Source: Crotophaga sulcirostris (lineage: Eukaryota; Chordata; Aves; Cuculiformes; Crotophagidae). From it: a DNA stretch of 64,000 nucleotides. Of this stretch, positions 37,583 to 47,800 are shown piece by piece (within the stretch, counting starts at the first letter, position 1; each line of letters opens with the position of its first letter). A program made the translations under genes and the position numbers. The stretch is taken from NCBI GenBank assembly GCA_013397455.1, contig VYZB01000327.1, positions 507,752 through 571,751 of the forward strand, read 5' to 3'. The notes under the pieces were generated by a model that ran no database searches, was not told where the DNA came from, and saw nothing but the letters and a program-made list of their open reading frames with translations.

Positions 37583-39699
37583 CCACTAAGAACTCTAGCC
37601 CTTCCACCCGGCATTACCAGGAGGAGCGGGGTACCCACAGTGCGTGCAGCCTCCTCAGCCTTGGTCCTTGCTCAAGGCTTTGGCAGCAACTGGGCAGTTC
37701 CGTTAGTTTACTGTTCTGCTTCTGGTGGATCCACTCAGTTTGATACCTTTGGCACTTAGCGGTGTTCCTCTCTACTCTGCATTTCCCACTGTGTTAACAA
37801 GATAGAAACCTATTGGTGCTTCTTCTTGTTACATATCAGGGTAATAAAGGTGTCAGCTGATGCATGCTGTGGTTGCAAGACCATCTGTTCAGAAGTAAAC
37901 AAGTTGCTTGGATACTGGAGTAAGCACTGAGAACCTTCTCTGTGTTGCTGTTTCTGCAGTAATCTATCATCTCCACCACACAAAATGCAGTCACAGTTTC
38001 AGACATTTCAGGATAACAGGCTAGCTTCAGCTATCCTGAATTTACCTGCATAGAGTAACATCCCAAAGCAATTAGGTGTTTTGTAACAGAAATGCTACTG
38101 ATTTTGCTGGAAAAACTCCTTCACAGATGGCTCACGTTTAGCTACGTTTATGCAGTTGATTGCCCCAGGACAGATTTTGTGCCAGCACTCTTTCTCCCTG
38201 GGGATATGTTTTTATTTTAGTGTTTTTATTTTGCTGTGTAGCTCTTGGAAACTGATGTTACTTATTCTCTGAACAAAGGCTTAGATAACTGACTAATCTC
38301 AATGGTTTTCCTTGAACATTGGAAAGTGTAAGAGCTGCAAATAATTGAGCTGGGTTATGACAGTATTTTTCCTTAATTTGAAACAAACATAAAACATCTT
38401 TCTTGATTTTACAAAATTCTTTAATTTCTTCTTTTTTTTTTCTTTCCTCTGTAAAACATAAAAACTCCCTCACAGTGTCTTGGAATTTCCAAAATATATG
38501 TAAAATAATTATTGTTATTAAAAAAAATACACTTAAGTAAAAGATAATCAATTACATCTGATGTTTGTATAATGTACGTGAACTATATTTCACAGAAGGA
38601 AATAATTTCAAATTGAGAAATCAAAATGTTCCATTCCATTTCAAAAGGGAACACGTTGACATTGAAATGTTGCAGTTAAAGAAGTTATCAAAATAGTCCT
38701 TTATCCTAAGACAAATTTTTTAAAAGTTACTGTTTTCAAGCTTCTTTGTAATTTTCCTAGACTTGTATTATGATCACAAGCTACTTATTTTAAGCATAAA
38801 ATCTAGCTTTAATTTGAGTATGCAAGAGGCACAGTTTTCTCACCCAGATAAAGAGTATCTGTTTTCATATAGTATGGTTTGACTCAGTACTATGTTTTGG
38901 TTTTGGTTTTGGTTTTGGTTTTGGTTTTATTTTTTATTGACAGACAAAAACCTCTGTATCTAGTCTGGATTCAGATGGAATGTGCATTATTCATTACAGT
39001 ATTGCCTTGCTGAAATTCATGATAGGGCAGAATTATCGTTTGATGATCTGCATTATATATTCCCACATATTACTTTTCCAGTCTCTCCCAAGCTCATTGT
39101 TGATTTTGAAACTCGTGGGCCTGTGTCTGCAAAGGAGGACTACCACAGTCACGTAGGAGATAAGGGGACAACTAGTAACTTGATTAATCAGCACCTTCAA
39201 TGATTTCTGCTATAACATTTTTGCATGTATACATGCTTGTAACATATTCATTCTTAGCTTCTTATTAAAATAGCTTTCCTCTTTAGCAAGAGGAAAGATG
39301 TTTTTTCTTTTTTAATCGAAGTATAAAAATAGACTCCTAAAATGGAAATTATGACACATAAGTAAGGTTCTTAAATGATTGCTGCAAAGACAGGAACTTA
39401 GTCATAGTCTTTCTACAAACCAATTGCTGTCGTGCTTTGTTCTTATTGTTTTTCTTCCTTTCCATCTGAATACACGGGTATTAGTTTATCTGTTTGGCAG
39501 ATGGTACCACACTATACATAGGCCATCAGGATAATGTCTGACATTTCCAATTACACTGAGACAATTGAGAGAAACGTAGTCACGTCTACGTGTTTTGTTT
39601 CACTAATTGCTAAAAAAAAATAAATTACAAATCATTGTTTGTTTTCAAATAAAAAGGGCTGAGATTTCTTTACTCATTTCATGGATTTACACCACTTGC
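37583..39699. other. Unique DNA with a GC-richer patch
   Basis: 37590-37770 is GC-richer than its surroundings and immediately follows the left inverted-repeat arm; it has no recognised identity. The remainder is ordinary AT-rich sequence with a hexamer array at 38894-38928. Confidence 0.6.
38894..38928. repeat. (TTTTGG)5 hexamer microsatellite
   Basis: Five exact TTTTGG units plus a trailing TTTT. Confidence 0.95.
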
Positions 39700-40267
39700 T
39701 GTCACGGTTTAACCCCAGCCAGCAACTAAGCACTCTCTCACTCCCTGCTGTCCCCCGTAGGATGGGAGAGTGAAGCAGAAGAGTAAAAGTAAGAAAATTT
39801 GTGTTTTGAGGTAAAGACAGTTTAATAAGTAAAACAAAAGCCGAACACACAAGCAAAGCATAACAAGGAATTCATTCACTACTTCCCATTAGCAGGCAGG
39901 TGTTCAGCCGTCTCCAGGAAAGCAGAGCTCCATCATACATAATGGTTACTTGGGAACACAAACACCCTACCCATGAATGTACTCCCCACTTCCTTCTTCT
40001 TTCTCCAGGTTTATGTGCTGAGTATATAGTGTGGAATATCCCTTTGGTCAGTTGGAGTTAACTTTCTTGACTGTGTCCCCTCCCAACTTCTTGTGTATAA
40101 CCAGCCAACTCATTGGCACGGTGGGGTGAGAAGTAGAATACTCTTTGACTTTGTGTAAACGCTGCTCAGCAGTAACTAAAATAGCCTTATTTTTCAACAC
40201 AGTTTTCAACATATATCAAAAAACATAGCCACATGCTGACTACCATGAATAAAATAAACTCTATCCC
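39700..40267 (-). mobile_element. ERVL-like solo LTR, minus orientation, main part
   Basis: The left edge reads 'tgtcacggtttaaccccagc', the complement of the 3' end of a common Neoaves ERVL-type LTR. On the minus strand the order is right for an LTR: U3 with 'gaccaaagggatattcca' (about 40050-40033), a TATA-like 'actatatactcagcacataaac' (about 40031-40010), and an ATTAAA polyadenylation signal at 39826-39821. The right part ends abruptly at 'aaactctatccc' (40256-40267), where the family continues 'agctgaaaccaggaca'. That missing end appears at 41084-41100, after a CR1 element, so the LTR looks split by an insertion. No ERV genes flank it. Confidence 0.85.
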
Positions 40268-40289
40268 TATTAAATGTATCTATTTTGGT

Positions 40290-41085
40290 GTGAACCTCAT
40301 GAGGTTCTACAAGGTCAAGTGCAAGGTCCTACACTTGGGTCAGGGCAATCTCCGGTTTTATTGAAAAACTGGCAACCTTCAGTATCAATGCAGGATGGAG
40401 GAACCCGTGATTGAGAGAAGACCTGTGGAGAAGGACTTGGGGGTGCTGTCTGATGAGAAGCTTGACATGAGACTGCAATGTACACTTGCAGCCCAGAAAG
40501 CCTACCATATCCTAGGCTGCATCAAAAGAAGTGGGACCAGCAAGACAAGTGAGATGATATTCCCCCTCTACTCTGCTCTCGTGAGACCCCACCTGGAATA
40601 CTGTGTCCAGTTCTGAAATCCTCAACATAAGTATGATATGCAACTGTTGGATCGGGTTCAGAGGAGGGTCATGTAGATGATCAGAGGGCTGGAGCACCTC
40701 TGCTATGAGGACAGACTGAGAGAGTTGGGCTTGTTCAGCCTGGAGAAGAGAACGCTCCGGGCAGACCTTATAGTGCCTTCCAGTTCCTGAAGGGCGTCTA
40801 CAAGAAAGCTGGGGAGGGACTTTTTGCAAGAGTATGTAGTGATAGGACAAGGGGGAATGGTTTTAAATTGGAAAGGGGAAGATTTAATTTAAACATTAGG
40901 ATGAAATTTTTTTACGATGAGGGTGGTGAGACACTGGAATCGTGTAGGGAAGTTGTGGATACCCTCTCCCTGGAAATGTTCAAGGCAGCCTGGTCAAGTG
41001 GGAGGTGTCCCTGCCTGTGTCAGGGGGTTGAACTAGATGATCTTTAGGGTCCCTTCCAACCCAAACTGGTCTATGATTATATGAT
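40290..41085 (+). mobile_element. CR1 LINE 3' part inserted in an LTR
   Basis: Plus-strand CR1 entering at 'tgaacctcatgaggttctac' (40291), continuing through the C-terminal part of ORF2 and 3' UTR, and ending 'gggttgaactagatgatctt' (about 41026-41045), 'ggtcccttccaacccaaact' and an octamer-like tail 'ctatgattatatgat' at 41071-41085. A block usually present near the end (between 'ttcaaggc' and 'agcctggtc', near 40980) is deleted. The flanks are the two parts of one LTR, and ATCCC occurs at both edges (40263-40267 and 41084-41088), possibly a target-site duplication. Bases 40268-40289 are not assigned. Confidence 0.92.
40395..40616 (+). pseudogene. CR1 ORF2 remnant
   Basis: A 73-codon frame encoding CR1 ORF2 sequence: EKDLGVLSDEKLDM, AAQKAYHILGCIKRSG and LYSALVRPHLEYCVQF, all standard for the region after the reverse-transcriptase core. 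It then hits a stop at 40614-40616 and homology goes on in broken frames. No catalytic motif is retained; not functional. Confidence 0.88.
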
Positions 41086-41100
41086 CCCAGCCAAAACCAG
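41084..41100 (-). mobile_element. Split-off terminal piece of the ERVL-like LTR
   Basis: The sequence 'atcccagccaaaaccag' fits the outermost part of the LTR whose main body ends at 40267 with 'ctatccc'. The final bases (GGACA in relatives) are missing, and the inverted-repeat arm begins at once. The match is short, so this is plausible but not certain. Confidence 0.6.
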
Positions 41101-41343
41101 CCCTTTAAATTCTGCCATTAATGAGGATTTTCTGTATCAATTGGATAAATCAGGCTCTTAGGCTGCTAAAACATTAACTAGACTAACAGTAAATTCATAG
41201 TTCCATAGATCTGGTGTGTTTCTTGGACACAGAATGAGATTCGAGGCATCATGGCTGCCTTTTGAGGATGCACTGAAAGTTGCACTGCTTAGAACCAGAC
41301 TACAGCTGGCCTAAAGAAACAAATATGCTGGAATGCCTGTGGT
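41099..41343 (-). repeat. Right arm of the ~245-bp inverted repeat
   Basis: Reverse-complement copy of 37339-37582. The inner 112 bases (41099-41210) are identical to the left arm; the outer 133 bases carry all the differences. The arm begins precisely where the LTR remnant ends. Beyond 41343 the sequences diverge completely. Confidence 0.93.
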
Positions 41344-44303
41344 CTTTGAAGACATCAGTTCTAAGTGTCATATTCTAATGCAGTAACACAGCAAGTGGTT
41401 TTGATGCCTAGAAAATGTCCCCAGTATATTATTCCTTTCCTTTCCAAATCCCTTTCTCAGCTTCACCATCTCTTCATGTCATACTATGTCCTCACAAACA
41501 CAATCATCACAAATTCTTCTAGTTCCTTAAGGCTGCTGCTACAGCTAGAAAGTCAGAAGAAAACTGCAGCTTTAACCAACCAGTGGTGACAGTGGGTTCT
41601 TTTAGCCAGGATGCTACCTACAAGCACTACAATCTCCTGTTTCACTATGTGGTGTCACTGATTGCTTTGTTTCCCTCAAGAATTACTTTTTTTCCTTTCG
41701 CAATACTTCTCACAGCTTTTCATTTAATACTTTTTTGTTAATGGCAGGACAGGAGGGGGAAGAGGCTCTGATAAATCCAAGATCTTTATTTTCACAGAAG
41801 AGAGACAGCAAGAGATAATGAAGTATACTCTTCTCAATATTGTATTTCTATCTAATCTCTATTTTATATAACCATTTCCTCTCATTGCAGGCCATCTTGC
41901 CTTATGTACATTTTATTGAGATAATAGAATAGTAATTACAGAATCATCTGTCTTCATAGGTAAAAACTGAAATACAACTGCTCCCTGCCTCCTTTTCCCA
42001 TTTCTGAAATACTCTGCAGAGAAAGGGTAAAAAGGTAAAGCTTTTTTACATCATTTATAGTTTTCTTGCCTTATTTTCCTCTCTGCTTTCAAAAGCCTAG
42101 GGACTCCCATGCAGAAGTTATAAGGATCAGAGAACAGGCAGATCTGAATTCTAAATTCAACTCTAAAAGTAAATTCTTAATGAAAAAAATTGTCAAATTT
42201 TTAGTGAAAAAATGTGTTTGTTTTTTTTAACTCGGTTTGCTCACATTTTAAGAAAATGTAATTACTTATTTTTCAAGTGTTATGTCCATTGATGACTCCT
42301 TCTTTTCTTCTAGCTTTTTCTTCCTATGCTCCATGTAGCCACTTTCATTTACCCCAGTGATAAAAAGTAGATTAAAGAAACAATGCTGGGATAAGAGACA
42401 GTTAGGTTCATATTTGGAAACCGAAATAGTGTATTTCATTTCTATCAATGATGAAATGCATGTTATAAAAGCATTTTCATTCTCAAATAATCTTTTTAGT
42501 GACTTAAAATATACTGAAGCAGGACTGCTAGGCATACTACTTTCAATGCATTGTAAAACATCAGAGATTGACAAAATGCTGAATAGTAACACTCTGGAAA
42601 AGTGAGCTCAAGCATTTCTAAAGGATACAGGACCTTCCATTAACTTAATGGCTGTTCTAAGCTTGTAGTGGCAGAAATATGATCCAAAGTGAGCTAAATC
42701 CTTGCCTTTGTACATTTATGTCACCCTACTAGTACGTTTGTAACATTACACTTTGCTACAGCTCATCCCAATTAAAATGTCAAGTGTCCATTGAAAATGA
42801 AATCACACAGGGAATAAGCCAATGTTGAACAAGTACCTTATCTTGTTTCAGTTTTGTTTATGTGTTTGTTTACTTGGTTATGTTTTGCATCTGTTTAAAG
42901 ACTAATGTTCTTTTAGAGACAGAGTCTACCGCTGGTATCGAACAAAAAATAAAAGGCAAAATTAGCCTCTGTAACTGGAAAACGCAGGCTACAATGTATT
43001 GCAGATAACATAAATTATAGGTGCTGCTAATTCTCTTTGACATTCACTCAGTGTTATTATAAATAGCGAACAACTCCACATCTGCCAAAACTGATATATT
43101 CTCAACCACTTAAGTACTTTTCATTTCATATCCAGTTCCAAATCTTTTAGATCAGTTATGGAATTTGAAATGGTACTTCTTAAAATGTATGCCAACAGAC
43201 ATACATTTCAATAGGGCAGAGAGAATAGCAGCTCAAACTGGATATTCAGACATGGTTCTTGCACAACAGTTATGATTAAGAAATTATTTCTACTTGAATA
43301 ACGGCCCCCATGGCTCTCCTGAACTGAATACTGTGGGCTTGCTGCAAGGCATTGAACTTAAACCCTACCATGGGCTCTTACAGTAAAGTAATGACATAAC
43401 CTACTGCTATAAAAAAAACCGCTGAAATGTGAGATTGAAATATGTATGTATCCTTTTTACTTTTTCTGTGGAGGGCTAAGCACATACTTTTTTGTATTTA
43501 CATTTAATAAAATAAAAGACTTGCCAGATTTTTTAAATAGCTGTGAAAAATAGATTGACTTATGCAGTTTGTCCGTTCAGTTTGTTGTGAGTCGTTTATG
43601 TAAGGCAAGTCTATATGAGTTGTAAGTCAGATTTTCACTTAGCCTTTTATGAACTGACTTACAGCAGATGAAGATCTGTTCAGCACAAGAAATTACAAAC
43701 TGTGAGGTGTATTTCTCATCTGTTCTCATATCTTTGCTCTTTTTTTTTTTGGAACAGGCACTGTTAGTATTTGCATATGCACAGTCATCACTTGTCTAAT
43801 GATAGTTCATCCAAGAATATATCAAAAAAGTAGCTATGGGACAGAGTAGATAAGACAGCATTGGTGTGACTTTATTTTAGATAGTGAGAAATAAGAACAA
43901 AACTGAAATTGTGTACCCCCGTCTTTTTCAACAAATTCACTTCTGACTCATCTAATTCCTCCCCCTACCCTGAGCAGCAGAGGGCATGTAGGGAATGGGG
44001 TTTGCATCCTCCAGCGCCTTCTAACAGAAGTCATCCCTGCAGCCTCCACACTACCAAAAAACTTGCCATGGTAATCTAACCCTCAAAAAGAATTTCCCAC
44101 ACCAAAGTCAAAATAATTACCTAACAACACTGACGAACGTGGATATTACATACACTCCATCCTTCGTATTTTCATCACAATTACAAAATACCCTACAGTT
44201 ATTCTTCTCTGTGGTAATGGTCAGTCCATGTTTTTTCCATTACTTCTGCCTGTTAACTTGCCTCAAATTCCTCAAGTGTCCCATCTTAGGCACCAAAACA
44301 GGC
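41344..44303. other. Unique DNA
   Basis: No gene or transposon recognised. Overlapping frames at 42266-42605 on both strands are about 80-110 codons and carry no domain. A possible CTCF-type motif lies at 43972-43990. Confidence 0.6.
43972..43990 (+). promoter_or_regulatory. Candidate CTCF-binding motif
   Basis: The sequence 'gagcagcagagggcatgta' resembles the CTCF core (C-CASYAG-RKGGC), with the AGCAGAGGGC variant intact. It lies in a slightly GC-richer patch. Motif resemblance only; occupancy cannot be judged. Confidence 0.35.
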
Positions 44304-44888
44304 TGTGATGGTCTGACATTGGCTGACCACCAGGTGCCCACAAAGCTGCCGTGTCAGTCCTCCTCAGCAGGACAGGGGAAGAACATAAAATTGAAAACTT
44401 GTGGGTCAAAATAAAGCTAGTTTCATGAGGGAAGGCAAAGGCCGTGCATGAAAGCAAAGAGAAACAAAAAGATTTATTCTTTGCTTCCCAATAGTGAGTG
44501 ATGCTCAGCTAGTTCCTGGGAAGCAGCGTCTCAGTATGTGTAGCAGTTGCTTCTGAAGACAAACACCTTAATAACAAATACATCCCTTCTACTTGTTTCT
44601 CTTATCTTTTTTTCACTGAGCACATCATCATATGATAAAGAACATCCCTTTGGTCAGTTTGGGTCAGTGATCCCAGCTGTGTCCTCTCCCAACTTCTTGC
44701 ATATGCCCAGCCTACTGGCCTTTGGAGCAGGGGTGGGGGTTGCTGAAGAGACAGCCTTGATGCTGTGTGAGCAATACTTAGGAGTAGCCAAAACACTGGT
44801 ACGATATCAACACCATTCTGGCTGCAAGTACAAAGCACAACACTATGAGGGTTGCTATGGGGAAAGTTAATGTCATCTCAGCCAGACC
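44304..44888 (-). mobile_element. ERVL-like solo LTR, minus orientation
   Basis: The left edge 'tgtgatggtctgacattggc' followed by 'gaccaccaggtgcccacaaa' is typical of the 3' end of a Neoaves LTR in reverse, and the right edge 'ctcagccagacc' fits the LTR start. Internal landmarks include 'ggtcagtttgggtcagtgat' (about 44653) and 'tgtcctctcccaacttcttg' (about 44680), the same block as in the 39700 and 5832 copies. The 3' side differs from the 39700 copy, so it is a related but distinct subfamily. No internal ERV sequence is present. Confidence 0.83.
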
Positions 44889-47800
44889 TTATAAACCATC
44901 ATTCAGTGTACAGTGAAGAGAAGATTTTGCTTAAACTGTTGCCCAATCTTCATATTCAGATTAGGTATTATACTAAAAAGGATCTGAAGTTGGGCTGAAA
45001 GAGAACAAACAAGAGAAAAAAAAATAGCTGTTTCACTTTTTGTTGTGATATTTGACAAAGGGAGAAGAATCCTTGTCTGTGTTTCTAGGAATCCTTATGT
45101 ATTATATTGTATAGGACATTGAGCAAAATAAGTAGAAAATATTAAGTAAAACCACCAGAGATTTCTGTAGGTCTTGTGTCAAGAATGTATGGATATCAGG
45201 CTAGATACACCTTTACCAATTTGCCAAAAGAATAAGCGGTCCTTTGTATTAACAAAATAACACAGTAATATTGAACTCCTCCTGGTTAGCATTCCTCAAA
45301 ACATTTAATATCTTTAAATACTGGTTAAAACTATTTAAAATGTTTAAAACATTTGTGAGGGATTTAAATATTTTGTGATAGATTTCATATTATAGTGAAA
45401 TCTACTTTATGCATTAAAATGTTCCCCCCACCATGTTTGTATTTCTACTACTAAAACAATTTGTGATTAAAACAAAAAGTTAGTATACATTAATGAAATC
45501 ACAAGCTTTGATTTCTTCCTCCAGAAGACAAGACACTTCATATTTTAGCCTGGTACATCTCAGTGGTAGTTCTAACATTACAATCAAGCTCTGTAATGAG
45601 CCTTCTTGACTAAAGGGAATCAGTGACAGGTCCTGTCTCTGATTAACATTTGAAATACTGATTAGGTATGGGGTACTGAATTTTTAAAAGCACCTGGAAG
45701 TGCCTAGCCATTTGTGTGGTAATCATCTGATCATTCATCCATTCCATCTTCCTAATAATTTTCCATGTTAATTCCTTACCTCCTGTTTTTGTAATTTTGA
45801 GTAGTTTGTATGCAGATGCTCCAAATACATCTCACAGGTTTTTTCTGAGTCTTTACCACCTCCAAAGATACCAACCACTTATAAAATGATTCTACATAGT
45901 CTTTTTTGCTTTGTGTTTGCTTTTTCTTTTTTTAATTCATTATCTTAATTTCCTGAAATGTACGTTATCATACTAGGTAAGTGTCTTTCATATCTGAGAG
46001 TTTCAATTCTTCCACTATTTATTCAGTGTCCGTATCATAACTATGCTCCTTATCTGGCAAGGTTTTGCATATGATAATCATGTATTTACAGAGCAAAAAT
46101 TATCATTAGACTGGCAGAATTATTCATCAGTAACCTTATTTATCACTTAATTAATTAGAAATATTGGATTACTCACATGTCCTTCCTATCTGCCCTCAGC
46201 TAGCTGTCTGCACATGTTCCTGATCATTTTGCTACTGATTTCTTAGTTATTTTTGATTTATGACTATTTTTGTGTTTATAACTTTCACAGGATTCTCAAC
46301 AGTTTTGTAATGAACACTACAGGTTATGTTGTGAGGCCTGATTGCAAATCCCTAGTCAATTTTCCAACAAGCAGTCACTTTTAATTTCCTTTAGTTTTTA
46401 TGATCTTCAGTTTTCTCATCTATACTGAATATCAGTGCTTCAAATAAAGATTCACTACCATTCAGGACTCTTTCTCTCTAGTGTAATAAGTAATTCTATC
46501 TAACCTGCAGTTTTGCAATTTTTTTCTGTTTTAACTGGGTTTTTTTAGCTCTCTCTTAATTTAGAAAAAAAAATCCATTTTCCTAATTTATTTTCCTACA
46601 TGACAAAGATGTTAAATAATCCTAAATGAAACATATATGTCTTGACTGTCCCATCAGATTAATCTTAAATTCATTTAAATGTATGCTTTCTTTTCATTTT
46701 GAGTTCCTGTGACAGCACAATGTGCAAATCAATCACTTTTATGTTTTAAGATTAATATTTTGAGGTAGCATCATATAATTTACAGGGAATGATGTTTCTT
46801 TTCAAACCTACATTGCACAATTTTGTAATTATATTCAAACTGCTACGCAGTACTGGAAATTATGCTTCATTTAAACTGGCTACACAAAACTGGAGACCTT
46901 CACCATGCTCTTATAACATAGAGCAAAGCAATTTACATTCAAGCTGACTGGAAATGTAAAGGAAATTTTTCCTTTCTCAAAGGAAAATCTTTTATTTTTC
47001 TTTCTAAAAGGACAGTTCACAGTCTAAAATGCATGATCTGAATAATCTATAATACTGATTTTGCTTTTCTCATCTTAAGACATAATCAGCAGTGATCTTT
47101 CAAGTCTAATTCAAAAGGTGCAGGTCATATAAACTTAAGACTAACTTGTTTCTTGTAGCTTTATCTAGATAAAGTATGTTTTCTAATAAACATGTTCTTA
47201 GCGTGAGAAGAAAATTTTCCTGTTTAGTAGGACACTATTAAGGAAATGTTTTACCATTCATTTTATCTTCATACTTAAACAAGCCAAACTGTTAATGCTT
47301 TCAACAGTAAGACTGGCTGAGTATTAAGTTCAAGAAACTGTTTCGATGAAATATTAGGCTTTATATTTTGGGTTTGTTACTATCTATCTGCTTTAGACGT
47401 CGCTTTTTGGTTCACAACCTATAATACATTCAGTAATGCCTTTCAAATGCAAAAGAAAGGATATCAAAATTGTAAGTAGTTACAGTATTTATCATTTTTC
47501 ATGACACATAGGCATTGTACAGCTCACTGTCGAACAACAGAAAATAACATGATAAATGCCTGAGGCAAATATTGCTTGAAGGCAGTCTAAGGCTCTACTC
47601 TGCCTGGAAAACCAGTGTGTGACTGAGCTGCAGAAAATACTCCACTGTTTTTTCAACATCAGTGTACTACATATTTTCATATTGTGTAAACCTGTGTGGG
47701 ACACAGTAACATGTTTTTACTCTAAAAATCCCTGCATCTCAAAAATTTTCAAAATATTACACATTATTTTATAGCCCCAAATTCTCTGTAGTGATGTGTA

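Noticed and set aside
38894..38928. TTTTGG repeats as a possible interstitial telomere
   Set aside because: The vertebrate telomere unit is TTAGGG; this is an ordinary hexamer microsatellite.
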